Positions 9,539-17,725 of a DNA stretch of 57,337 bases are shown piece after piece (within the stretch, counting starts at the first letter, position 1; every line of letters starts with the position of its first letter). This DNA comes from Atopomonas hussainii (GTDB lineage Bacteria; Pseudomonadota; Gammaproteobacteria; Pseudomonadales; Pseudomonadaceae), in contig NZ_FOAS01000021.1 in assembly GCF_900109735.1 (NCBI RefSeq), positions 1-57,337 of the forward strand, read 5' to 3'. The notes beneath the pieces are model-generated. The model did no database searches, was not told where the DNA came from, and was given only the letters and a program-made list of their open reading frames with translations. The translations under genes and the position numbers were made by a program.

Positions 9539-10477
9539 ATGCAGCGTGTTCAGTTCAAACAGCATTTTCTTCATCCTAAGCATTGGCCGCTGTGGCTGGG
9601 CTTAGGGGTAGGCTGGTTGATTGCGCAGCTGCCGTATCGCCTGCTGTTGGCGCTGGGGCGTGTGGTGGGGGCGTTGATGTATCGCGTGGCGCACGACCGC
9701 CGACATATTGTCGAGACTAACTTGGCGCTGTGCTTCCCAGAGTTATCGCCGGCCGAGCGTGAGCAACTGTGCCGCGCTAATTTTGCCTCCACCGGTATGG
9801 CGTTGGCGGAAACGGCCATGGCGTGGTGGTGGCCTAAGACGCGCTTAAGCTCACTGGCGCATGTGCAGGGGCTGGAGCATTTGCAGCAAGCGGCAGAAGC
9901 CAAGCAGGGCGTGATCTTGATGTCGCTGCACTTCACCACCTTAGAGTTAGGCGCGGCGTTGTTGGGCCAGCAAGCGACCATCGACGGCATGTACCGCGAA
10001 CACGACAACCCGGTGTTCGATTACGTGCAGCGCCGTGGCCGTGAGCGGCACAACTTGGACGCCCAAGCGATCGAGCGGGATGACGTGCGCATCATGCTGA
10101 AAAGCCTGCGCCAAGGCCGTGCGGTGTGGTACGCGCCGGATCAAGACTACGGCCGCGATCACAGCATTTTCGTGCCGTTATTTGGCGTGCCGGCCGCGAC
10201 AGTGACGGCCACCAGCAAGTTTGCCAAGCTGGGCAAGGCCAAGGTGGTGCCGTTTGTGCAACATCGCCGCGCCGATGGGCAGGGTTACGATTTAACTGTG
10301 TTCCCGGCGCTGGAGGACTTTCCCGGCGCCAGTGACGAGGCCGACTGCTTGCGCATCAATCAATGGATCGAAGCGCAGATTCGTCAGCAGCCGGAGCAAT
10401 ATCTGTGGGCGCACCGACGCTTTAAGACCCGCCCTGAAGGCGAGGCACGCCCGTACCGTAAGCGTAAAAAGCGCTGA
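9539..10477 (+). CDS. lpxL: lipid A biosynthesis late acyltransferase (LpxL/HtrB family)
   Basis: The 312-residue inner-membrane protein has an N-terminal hydrophobic anchor (about residues 17-37). The acyltransferase signature HFTTLE has His131 and Glu136 as the HX4E catalytic pair, followed by RxHDNP-like and APDQDYGRDHSIFVPLFG segments typical of LpxL/LpxM. These enzymes add a secondary acyl chain, laurate or 2-hydroxylaurate in Pseudomonas, to Kdo-lipid A. It is divergent from minC. LpxL rather than LpxM is inferred from the min-operon context recalled from Pseudomonas, not proven. Confidence 0.88.
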   Translation: MQRVQFKQHFLHPKHWPLWLGLGVGWLIAQLPYRLLLALGRVVGALMYRVAHDRRHIVETNLALCFPELSPAEREQLCRANFASTGMALAETAMAWWWPKTRLSSLAHVQGLEHLQQAAEAKQGVILMSLHFTTLELGAALLGQQATIDGMYREHDNPVFDYVQRRGRERHNLDAQAIERDDVRIMLKSLRQGRAVWYAPDQDYGRDHSIFVPLFGVPAATVTATSKFAKLGKAKVVPFVQHRRADGQGYDLTVFPALEDFPGASDEADCLRINQWIEAQIRQQPEQYLWAHRRFKTRPEGEARPYRKRKKR

Positions 10478-10559
10478 AACTTGCGCTAGCCGGCACGGCG
10501 CTCTAGCTTCACAGTACAAGGCTTGGGATAACACACGCGCAAAATGCTAAGGGGGATGG

Positions 10560-11735
10560 GTGACCGCTTTCGCCAGTTCGGTTGAACAGCCGAAGGATAT
10601 GGCCGCGCTGGTGTTGTCCGGCGGCGGCTCGCGCGGCGCCTATCAAGTCGGCGTGTTATCGGCGATTGCCGATTTGCTGCCCAATGACTCGCTCAACCCT
10701 TTCCCGATTATTTGCGGAACCTCCGCCGGGGCCATCAATGCACTGGCCTTGGCCGGCGGTGCGCTGCATTTTCGCGAAGCGATTTTGCGCCTGACCGATG
10801 TGTGGGGAGACTTCTCCTGCGATCAGGTGTTCCGTACCGAGTGGCATCAACTACTTAAATCGGCTTTTACCTTTGGCGCCAGCCAGTTTTTTGGCTTAAA
10901 CCGTGATGAGCCGGTGTCGCTGCTGGATAACAGCCCGCTGCGTGACTTATTAGCCGAGCGCATTAACTACAACGGGATTGCCGCCGCGATTGCGCGGCGT
11001 CGCCTGCACGCGGTGTCGATCACTGCATTTGGCTATGAAAGTGGCCACGCAGTGAGCTTCTACCAAGGGCGCGGCACCATTGACCCGTGGATGCGTCACC
11101 GCCGCGTGGGCATTCCCACACGGTTAAATGTCGATCACTTAATGGCTTCTTCAGCCATTCCGCTGTTGTTTCGTCCGGTGAAAATTCACCGCGAGTTTTT
11201 TGGCGATGGCGCGGTGCGTCAGCAGGCACCGATTAGCCCCGCGTTGCACTTAGGTGCCAGTCGTGTGTTGGTGATTGGGGTCAGTAGCAACTTAGCCCGT
11301 CAGCAGGCAGAAGAAACGCGCCCGCGTGGTGAGCCGCCGTCATTGGCGCAAATCGTCGGGCATATGCTCAACAGCACTTTTGTTGATTCGCTAGAAGGCG
11401 ACATCGAGCTGCTGGATAAGATCAACCGCATGGCGCTGTTGGTGCCGCATTCTGGCACGCGTGAGTCACGCGGCTTTAAGCCGGTGGATGTGTTGGTGAT
11501 CTCGCCGAGCAAGCCGATTGATGTGATCGCCGCACGGCACCGCCGCGAGCTGCCAGCCAGCTTGCGCTTCTTCTTGCGCGGTTCGGGCGCCACCCGCTCC
11601 ACCGGTGGTAGTGCCTTGAGTTACCTGCTGTTTGAGCAGGGCTTTTGCCGCGAGCTGATCGAGCTGGGTTATCAAGATGCGATGGCCCAGCAAGATAAGC
11701 TGATGGAGTTCCTCGGTTTGGTGTGCAAAATCTGA
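10560..11735 (+). CDS. patatin-like phospholipase
   Basis: The 391-residue protein starts at GTG 10560 and may start later at the internal Met14. It carries the patatin oxyanion motif GGGSRG (residues 21-26), the nucleophile elbow GTSAG with Ser55, and the dyad Asp in DGAVRQ. A C-terminal extension of about 100 residues follows the patatin core. No signal peptide is seen, so it is probably cytosolic or membrane-associated and hydrolyses acyl esters of phospholipids. It follows lpxL by 82 bases on the same strand, which suggests an envelope-lipid role. Its stop codon abuts the convergent mlaA stop with no intergenic base. Confidence 0.85.
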   Translation: MTAFASSVEQPKDMAALVLSGGGSRGAYQVGVLSAIADLLPNDSLNPFPIICGTSAGAINALALAGGALHFREAILRLTDVWGDFSCDQVFRTEWHQLLKSAFTFGASQFFGLNRDEPVSLLDNSPLRDLLAERINYNGIAAAIARRRLHAVSITAFGYESGHAVSFYQGRGTIDPWMRHRRVGIPTRLNVDHLMASSAIPLLFRPVKIHREFFGDGAVRQQAPISPALHLGASRVLVIGVSSNLARQQAEETRPRGEPPSLAQIVGHMLNSTFVDSLEGDIELLDKINRMALLVPHSGTRESRGFKPVDVLVISPSKPIDVIAARHRRELPASLRFFLRGSGATRSTGGSALSYLLFEQGFCRELIELGYQDAMAQQDKLMEFLGLVCKI

Positions 11736-12524
11736 TCAGTCTTTGATTTGGATCTTGCGCGCCGCGTCATACACGAAGCGAATCTTCTCGTACTCAAACG
11801 GTGAGTTGGTCTGGCCGTATTGAAATGCAGTATTGCTGCGCGCATCCAGCGCGCGCACGCCGGTAATCGCCGGGTTGCGGCTGCTGGCGGTCGCGACATT
11901 CAAAAAGTTCACCGCTTGCGAGGTGCCGAAATCCACTAAGGTTCCGCTGGCATCGCGCAGGTTGGATGGCCCCAAAATCGGCAAGACTAGATACGGGCCG
12001 CTGCCAACGCCGTAATGGCCTAGGGTTTGGCCAAAGTCTTCGCTATGTTTCGCTGCGCCCATCAAGGTGGCGGGGTCCCACAGGCCGAATACGCCGATGG
12101 TGGTGTTGATCAACAGGCGCGCGGTGATCTCCATACTGCGCTGGCCTTTGAGCTGCAATGCGCTGTTCAGCAGGTTGCCGATGTCGCCTAGATTGCTGAA
12201 GAAGTTCGTCACGCCTTGCTCGGCGATATCCGGAGTGACGTAGCGAAAGCCGTTAACGGCGGGCATATACACCCACTCATCGAAGCGCTGATTGAACTGA
12301 TAAATGCGCCGGTTAACCCCTGTCCACGGGTCGTAGATATCCAGTGCTTCGAGGCTGGCGCGCTCGAACTCTTGCTGATCAAGATAGGGGTTAAAGCGCA
12401 GCGTGCTGAGCGGGCGGGTGAAACCATCGCTGTCGGCCTCGGGCGCTTGATAGGGGGCGGCTGTTGCGCTGGCGGCAAGCCATAGCAGGCTGGTGCCTGC
12501 AGCTAGGTGCAGGGGCTTAGTCAT
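11736..12524 (-). CDS. MlaA/VacJ-family protein without a lipobox
   Basis: The 262-residue protein has a signal peptide ending near SATAAP. The MlaA core follows: DPWTGVNRRIYQFNQRFDEWV, then VTNFFSNLGDIGNLLNSALQ and a domain ending in GPYLVLPILGPSNLRDASG. MlaA is an outer-membrane component that removes mislocalised phospholipids from the outer leaflet together with MlaC and MlaFEDB. Classic MlaA is a lipoprotein, but no lipobox cysteine is visible here, so this form may be held in the membrane only by its donut-like fold or by porins. The start overlaps the stop of the upstream hydrolase gene by 8 bases, implying one transcript. No other mla gene is in the window. Confidence 0.85.
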   Translation of the reverse strand: MTKPLHLAAGTSLLWLAASATAAPYQAPEADSDGFTRPLSTLRFNPYLDQQEFERASLEALDIYDPWTGVNRRIYQFNQRFDEWVYMPAVNGFRYVTPDIAEQGVTNFFSNLGDIGNLLNSALQLKGQRSMEITARLLINTTIGVFGLWDPATLMGAAKHSEDFGQTLGHYGVGSGPYLVLPILGPSNLRDASGTLVDFGTSQAVNFLNVATASSRNPAITGVRALDARSNTAFQYGQTNSPFEYEKIRFVYDAARKIQIKD

Positions 12525-13797
12525 GGAAGAACTCCAGCATGTCGTGGGCGTTTTTCGGGTAGGCGTAATTGCCGCAGTGGCCGCCGCGTGGGTACAGGGT
12601 TAAGCGCTCACCGAAGGTGCGCTCCAGCCAGCCCAAATCACCGGGGCCAAGAATCACATCGTCGGCGTTATGCATAACGGCGATGTTGGGGTTGTCGCGC
12701 AGGTAGTCCTCCAGCGCATAGAGACTGACTTGGTTCATCATCTGCACCAAGCTGCCGCCTTGGTGCTTGGCGCGCCACCAAGGGATGAGCTGCTGAGCGA
12801 TGTAGCAGTCGAAGTCACACATCATGGCGCGCTTCATAAATGGCGCCAGATCACTGTCAAAGCCCAGCGGATAGTCTTTTGGTGTGATCAGGCCGCGCTG
12901 ATTGAGCAGGTCGGCGGTATACACCATGTCGGCCACGGTGAAGCGAAACGCACTGCCGATCAGCATGGCCAGCTCTTCATTGCTAAGGCCTTCGGGCGAG
13001 CTTTGGAAGGCCGCGAGCATGGCTTCATTGACCTCGATGCGGCCTTGCTGCTCAAAGAAGCGGGTCAGGCGCTGCATCAAACCGTCGATAAAGGTTTGCT
13101 GGTTACTAACGCCCGGTACTTGGGTTTGTACTAAGCGGTCTAAGTTGCGCACCGAGGTGTACAGATTCACCGGCGGGTTGAGCATCAGCACACGCTGAAT
13201 GTTCAGCGCGCGGCGTTGTTTATCCAGCGCGCCGACAAAGGCGGCGTGCAGCCCGCCGAGGCTGTAGCCGGCAAGATTGACGCTAGCGACCTTAAGCTTG
13301 GGGTGATTGGCCAGCACGGCCTGCATAACCCGGTACAAGTCATCGGCATCATCGGGGCTGTAGCCCGGCGTGGCGCTGCGTGAGGCGGCTGAGATGAAGT
13401 CCCAACTGGTCGGCGATGACAGCTGCACCACATGAAAACCGGCCTGATAGAAGAGTTTTTTCAGTAGCTCATTTTTGCCGCTGGCGTAGTGCGCTCCGGT
13501 GCCAGCAATGATGAACAGCAAAGGCGCACGGCCTTCTTGCTCGGCAAGGCGGTACTTCAGCGTTGTGCCTTGGTAGAACACGCCGGGCAATTCACTGCGC
13601 TTTTTCAGCGCCAAGGCGTAGTCGTTTTGCTCAATATCGCGCGCATCAGGCAGCGTGATAGCGGCATCTGAGGGCGTGCCGGCAATGGTGGCGATAAATG
13701 GATTAGTCACCGGGTAGGCATAGTCTTCAACGGCAATGCGCTTGCCGTGGGCCAGCAGTGGCAGCAGCGCCAGACAACATAGCAACAGAGGTTTCAT
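12517..13797 (-). CDS. secreted serine hydrolase, alpha/beta fold
   Basis: The 426-residue protein has a signal peptide (residues 1-18, ending HGK). Its alpha/beta-hydrolase core contains [19 protein letters not shown] as the oxyanion region and the nucleophile elbow GYSLGG. A late Asp lies in [14 protein letters not shown] and a His in [13 protein letters not shown], which completes a plausible catalytic triad. It should act in the periplasm or outer membrane. It is translationally coupled to the MlaA-like gene (8-base overlap), so its substrate may be a lipid or acyl ester in the outer membrane. The exact reaction is unknown. Confidence 0.75.
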   Translation of the reverse strand: MKPLLLCCLALLPLLAHGKRIAVEDYAYPVTNPFIATIAGTPSDAAITLPDARDIEQNDYALALKKRSELPGVFYQGTTLKYRLAEQEGRAPLLFIIAGTGAHYASGKNELLKKLFYQAGFHVVQLSSPTSWDFISAASRSATPGYSPDDADDLYRVMQAVLANHPKLKVASVNLAGYSLGGLHAAFVGALDKQRRALNIQRVLMLNPPVNLYTSVRNLDRLVQTQVPGVSNQQTFIDGLMQRLTRFFEQQGRIEVNEAMLAAFQSSPEGLSNEELAMLIGSAFRFTVADMVYTADLLNQRGLITPKDYPLGFDSDLAPFMKRAMMCDFDCYIAQQLIPWWRAKHQGGSLVQMMNQVSLYALEDYLRDNPNIAVMHNADDVILGPGDLGWLERTFGERLTLYPRGGHCGNYAYPKNAHDMLEFFHD

Positions 13798-14115
13798 CAG
13801 TGTTCGCTCGGCAGTGGGTGCGTGGTCGTCATGCTAAGGGTTTCGGCAATGAGCGGCTATGCCGGGTGGGGTGGAAGGGCTGGTTTTGCTGCTAATACAG
13901 CCAATTCAGGTGGCATAAGTGCCGCATTGCTCGGTGGGTTTGCCGTTGGCCGCTGCCTTTGCCAGCGCTCGTCTAAAGTTATGTGGCATCAAGCCGCTAT
14001 CACGTTTGCGCCGGTTAGGCTGCCAAGTTTGACAGGCTGCAACGGCGCACTAGGTTTTATATGTGAATGCAGAACAGGGATCTGGCGCAGCCAAAGCGAC
14101 CAGAAGGGAGTTTTC
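13798..14115. other. 318-base divergent intergenic region before the chemosensory operon
   Basis: This stretch separates the divergent hydrolase gene from the first receptor gene. An in-frame upstream extension of the receptor is open but has no coding character. A TTGACA hexamer lies near 14029, but no good -10 follows at standard spacing. A GG-N10-GC pair near 13910-13925 lacks the TT of a sigma-54 site. No convincing promoter, operator or terminator could be fixed here. Confidence 0.5.
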
Positions 14116-15270
14116 ATGCAGGACCCCACAGCACCAAGCACTATGCCGGTTAAGCACCTGCTGCTTAGCGTAGTGCCGTGGCTGATCGTCGCTGTTTTAA
14201 GCCTGTGGTTGCCGCTGTGGTTGCTGCTGCCGCTAGGGGCCGTGATGAGCCTAGGCTTAGTGGCGTGGGATGCACAGCAGCGCAGCCAAGTACGCCACAC
14301 CAAGAAAAAAGCGCAGCGCCCAGCCATCGACTGGCAGCCCTTGGGCCATGCGCTGGTGGCCGAAGTGGCGGTGGTGGAAGAACAGCTCAAGCGCGTTGAG
14401 CAGATTCTGCAACATGCCATCGACGAACTCTCCGCTAGCTTTCATCAATTGGCCGCACGCACGCACCGCCAGCATGAGCAGGCGCAGTCTTTAGTGGCGC
14501 GTTACGGTGAGGACAATGTTGGCCAAAGCGGCAGCTTTCAAGACTTTGTCAGCGCCACACAAAGCACCATGAGTTTGTTTGTGGAGGCGACGGTAGAAAC
14601 CAGTCGCACCTCCATGAAGTTGGTCGATCGCATGGATAAGGTCACCGGCAAGATCGAAGAAATTCTCAAATCCACCGCCGATATGGACAGCATCGCCAAG
14701 CAAACCAATTTGCTCGCGCTGAATGCCGCCATTGAGGCAGCGCGTGCCGGTGAAGCCGGGCGCGGTTTTGCCGTGGTGGCCGATGAAGTGCGCAGCTTGT
14801 CCAGCCGCTCGACCGAGTTCTCCGAGGTGATTCGCGAGCATGTCGAAGAGGTGTTTCAAGAGCTCAAGCAGGCTGAAGGTGAGGTCAGCCAACTGGCCGC
14901 CAAAGACATGAGCTTTGCGCTGACGTCGAAGAAACAAATTGGCGGCATGCTCAGCGACTTAGAGCAGCTCAATCACCACACCGTCAACGTGGTCAGTGAG
15001 CTAGACGCTCTCTCGATTGACATTGATCGTGACGTCAGCCGCGCCGTGACAGCCTTGCAGTTTCAAGACATGGCCGGACAACTGGTTGGGCAAATCCGTC
15101 GTCATCAGAACAAGTTGCAAGCCTTAGGCGAGGCGCTGCAAAGCATGCAAAAACAAGCCCCGGCTCAGTGGAGTGACTATCTTGTAGAGCAGGCGCGTGC
15201 CCTAGAGCAGGCCCTGAGTAGCCCGGTGGCACAAAAAAACATCACCGCCGGTGACGTCGAGTTGTTTTAG
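14116..15270 (+). CDS. short methyl-accepting chemotaxis protein with a TM hairpin and no periplasmic sensor
   Basis: The start is taken at ATG 14116 after GAAGGGAG, giving 384 residues; the longer open frame has no receptor features. Two hydrophobic helices (about residues 14-50) follow each other almost directly, so no periplasmic ligand domain is present. A cytoplasmic coiled coil follows with the receptor hairpin tip [17 protein letters not shown] and [15 protein letters not shown]. No CheR-docking pentapeptide is at the C-terminus. It may sense a membrane or cytoplasmic signal, or act as an accessory signalling scaffold. It is the first gene of the chemosensory operon, 11 bases before the STAS gene. 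Confidence 0.85.
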   Translation: MQDPTAPSTMPVKHLLLSVVPWLIVAVLSLWLPLWLLLPLGAVMSLGLVAWDAQQRSQVRHTKKKAQRPAIDWQPLGHALVAEVAVVEEQLKRVEQILQHAIDELSASFHQLAARTHRQHEQAQSLVARYGEDNVGQSGSFQDFVSATQSTMSLFVEATVETSRTSMKLVDRMDKVTGKIEEILKSTADMDSIAKQTNLLALNAAIEAARAGEAGRGFAVVADEVRSLSSRSTEFSEVIREHVEEVFQELKQAEGEVSQLAAKDMSFALTSKKQIGGMLSDLEQLNHHTVNVVSELDALSIDIDRDVSRAVTALQFQDMAGQLVGQIRRHQNKLQALGEALQSMQKQAPAQWSDYLVEQARALEQALSSPVAQKNITAGDVELF

Positions 15271-15281
15271 GAGACTGGTTA

Positions 15282-15566
15282 ATGAGCAGCGATTTTGTCG
15301 TACGGCCGCAAAGCCGCTTTGATTTCAACTGCTACCGCGCGTTTCGTGATGCGTACGAGCCTGCGTTGGAAAGCAAAGAGGTCAAGCGGATTTTGGTCGA
15401 CCTCAAAGAGGTGCAGTACATGGATTCGGCGGCACTCGGCATCTTGCTGTTGCTGCGTGATCGCGCCAAAGCGGCCAGCAAAGAGGTCGAGCTGGTGAAT
15501 ACCTCGGGCGCAGTGCGCGAAGTGCTGGAAATCGCCAACTTCCCCAAAGTGTTCAAAATCAGTTGA
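15282..15566 (+). CDS. STAS-domain anti-sigma factor antagonist-like protein
   Basis: The 94-residue single STAS domain has the phosphorylation loop YMDSAALG, with Ser49 as the predicted acceptor. It resembles SpoIIAA/RsbV and the HsbA/CrsA proteins of gammaproteobacterial partner-switching systems. In those systems the unphosphorylated form binds an anti-sigma factor or other partner. The next gene, 7 bases downstream, encodes both a PP2C phosphatase and a RsbW-like kinase domain, the expected enzymes for its Ser. What it controls cannot be read from the sequence; no sigma factor gene is nearby. Confidence 0.88.
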   Translation: MSSDFVVRPQSRFDFNCYRAFRDAYEPALESKEVKRILVDLKEVQYMDSAALGILLLLRDRAKAASKEVELVNTSGAVREVLEIANFPKVFKIS

Positions 15567-15573
15567 GCAGCCT

Positions 15574-17280
15574 ATGAAAGCTCTGCGCCTGCTGGTGGTG
15601 GATGACGACCAATTGATCGGCCAGTCCATCGAAGAGTTTGCCAAAAGTCTTGGGCATACCGCGGTGTATGCGCAAAACGGGGCGCAGGCGCTGGCGCATT
15701 TCGGCGAGCAGGAGTTTGACTTGGTGTTGCTCGATCGAGTGATGCCCGGCATGGATGGCCTTGAACTAGCGGGCAAGTTGCGTCGCCTACAACAAGGTCG
15801 CAACTGGTGCCCACTGATCATGCTATCTGGCTTTAGCGAGGTGGATGAGCAGATTGAAGCGCTGAATGCCGGTTGCGATGACTTTCTCGCTAAGCCAATC
15901 AACTTTCATGTGCTTGAGGCGAAGATCCACGCCTTTCGCCGTACCGCCGATCTCCAGGCGCAGATCAGCCGGAAAAACCGCGAATTACTGCATTTGCGCG
16001 AGGTTCAGGAAGAAGAACGGCGCATTGCCCAGCACTTAATGGCGCGTCTGGTGCGCCAAGAGCACCTCAATCACAGCAACGTACAGCACATGATTTACCC
16101 AGCCAGTTTGCTGTCTGGCGACTTGCTGTTGGCGTGCCCCTCTAACAATGGCGATATCTACGTGATGCTGGCCGATGCCACCGGCCACGGCCTGCCGGCG
16201 GCAATCACCCTGATACCGCTGACGCAAACCTTCTACGCCATGGCCAGTAAGGGGTTTCAGCTGGCCACCATCGCCGCTGAGCTCAACCTGCAAAACCGTC
16301 AGTACAACCCGGTGGATCGCTTTGTGGCGGCTACCTTGGCGGTGTTTCGCCCGCGTGAGCACATTTTGGAAATTTGGAATGGCGGCATTCCTCCGGCCTT
16401 GCTGCTGGACAAGAAAGGCCAAGTCTTGCGCCGTTTTGCCTCGCGCAATGTGCCTTTTGGTGTGCTGCCCAATGATGAATTCATCAATGAAACCGAGCTG
16501 TGTCAGATCCGTGAGGACTGCCAGTTACTGCTCTACTCCGACGGCTTAATTGAGGGCTGCAACCCCGCAGGCGAGCAATATGGCAAAGAGCGACTGGAGC
16601 AAGCGCTGCACAACGTCGCCCCAGAGCGCCGCTTAGAGGCGATTCGCCGTAGCGCCTTTAGTTACCTCGATGGCCAGCCTATTCAAGATGACCTGTCTTG
16701 CCTGTTACTGAGCTGCCCGCTGGAACTGGCCAATAAGCAGCCCGCCCGTAAAGGCGGGCAAGTCAGCAGCCAAGTGGGCGAGTGGCGCTTTAGCGTGAGC
16801 CTCTCTGCTGAGCAACTGAAACGCCTCGACATGCTGCCCCTACTGGTCGGTTGGGGGCAGTCGCTGGGGGTCGAGCCATCGCTGCGTGGCTCATTCAACC
16901 TGATTATGGCCGAGCTGCTGAGTAACGCGCTGGATCACGGCGTGCTGGAGATGGACTCGCGCATTAAAGGCGAAGTGGAAGGCTTTGAGCGCTATATCGA
17001 AGAGCGCAGCCAACGCCTGCAAGGCCTCGAACAGGGCGAAATCGACATTGAAATTGCGCACCGGCTAACCCCGCAGGGCGGCACTTTGGCCATCAGCGTG
17101 AGCGATTCTGGCAAGGGCTTTGATTTACATAATTTGCCTGAGCCAAACCCCGGCAGTTTGGCCTATCACGGGCGCGGTTTGCAGTTGGTGCGGGCCTTAA
17201 CTGAGGTGTTGGAAGTACGTGGCCGCGGTAATGAGGTGTATGCCGAACTGAGCACAGACAGTGCGGCGCAAGAACGCTGA
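15574..17280 (+). CDS. response regulator with PP2C/SpoIIE phosphatase and HATPase (RsbW-like) domains
   Basis: The 568 residues comprise a receiver domain (1 to about 120) with Asp54 in LVLLDRVMPGMDG, and a coiled linker. A PP2C/SpoIIE phosphatase domain follows (about 150-375), with metal-ligand motifs ADATGHGLPAA and a late DDLSCLLL. A C-terminal GHKL ATPase region (about 395-565) has the N-box NLIMAELLSNALDHG and SDSGKGFDL. This is the architecture of HsbR and Shewanella CrsR, which phosphorylate and dephosphorylate a STAS partner according to receiver phosphorylation. Its place between an STAS gene and cheY/cheA suggests that the local CheA may phosphorylate Asp54. That link is inference. 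Confidence 0.9.
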   Translation: MKALRLLVVDDDQLIGQSIEEFAKSLGHTAVYAQNGAQALAHFGEQEFDLVLLDRVMPGMDGLELAGKLRRLQQGRNWCPLIMLSGFSEVDEQIEALNAGCDDFLAKPINFHVLEAKIHAFRRTADLQAQISRKNRELLHLREVQEEERRIAQHLMARLVRQEHLNHSNVQHMIYPASLLSGDLLLACPSNNGDIYVMLADATGHGLPAAITLIPLTQTFYAMASKGFQLATIAAELNLQNRQYNPVDRFVAATLAVFRPREHILEIWNGGIPPALLLDKKGQVLRRFASRNVPFGVLPNDEFINETELCQIREDCQLLLYSDGLIEGCNPAGEQYGKERLEQALHNVAPERRLEAIRRSAFSYLDGQPIQDDLSCLLLSCPLELANKQPARKGGQVSSQVGEWRFSVSLSAEQLKRLDMLPLLVGWGQSLGVEPSLRGSFNLIMAELLSNALDHGVLEMDSRIKGEVEGFERYIEERSQRLQGLEQGEIDIEIAHRLTPQGGTLAISVSDSGKGFDLHNLPEPNPGSLAYHGRGLQLVRALTEVLEVRGRGNEVYAELSTDSAAQER

Positions 17281-17323
17281 CAAGGTGCCTATGGCCCCAC
17301 GGTAATACTGGAACGAGAGAGCT

Positions 17324-17689
17324 ATGAGCAAAAACATATTGATCGTTGACGACTCCGCGTCGATCCGCCAAATGCTGGGTTTCACCTTGCGCTCGGCTGG
17401 CTATCAAGTGGATGAAGCGGTGGATGGCAAAGATGGCCTCGGTAAGGCCCAAGGCAAGTCCTACAACTTGGTGTTTACCGACCAGAACATGCCCAACATG
17501 GATGGCCTGACGCTCATTCGCTCGCTGAGGCAAATCCCCACCTACAAAAGCACGCCGATTCTGATGCTCACCACTGAGTCCAGCGATGCGATGAAGCAAC
17601 AAGGCCGCGCCGCAGGCGCCACCGGCTGGCTGGTGAAACCGTTTGACCCGCCCAAGTTGCTCGAAGTGTTGAAGAAAGTTTTGCCCTAA
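17324..17689 (+). CDS. cheY: CheY-type single-domain response regulator
   Basis: The 121-residue receiver has the acidic pair in VDDSAS, the phosphoacceptor Asp in LVFTDQNMPNMDG, the switch Thr in LMLTTESS and the conserved Lys in VKPFDP. It has no output domain. It is the diffusible output or phosphate sink of the CheA encoded 36 bases downstream. No cheZ phosphatase gene occurs in the cluster. Confidence 0.92.
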   Translation: MSKNILIVDDSASIRQMLGFTLRSAGYQVDEAVDGKDGLGKAQGKSYNLVFTDQNMPNMDGLTLIRSLRQIPTYKSTPILMLTTESSDAMKQQGRAAGATGWLVKPFDPPKLLEVLKKVLP

Positions 17690-17725
17690 GCCGCGCGAAT
17701 AACAGCATCGTTTCACGGAGCGCCC

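Noticed and set aside
13905-13930. sigma-54-like GG-N10-GC element before the chemosensory operon
   Set aside because: The bases before GC are CC instead of TT, and the flanking consensus is poor.
13822-14115. N-terminal extension of the first receptor gene
   Set aside because: Gly/Ala/Cys-rich and non-conserved-looking; the start at 14116 has a good ribosome site and leads straight into the TM hairpin.
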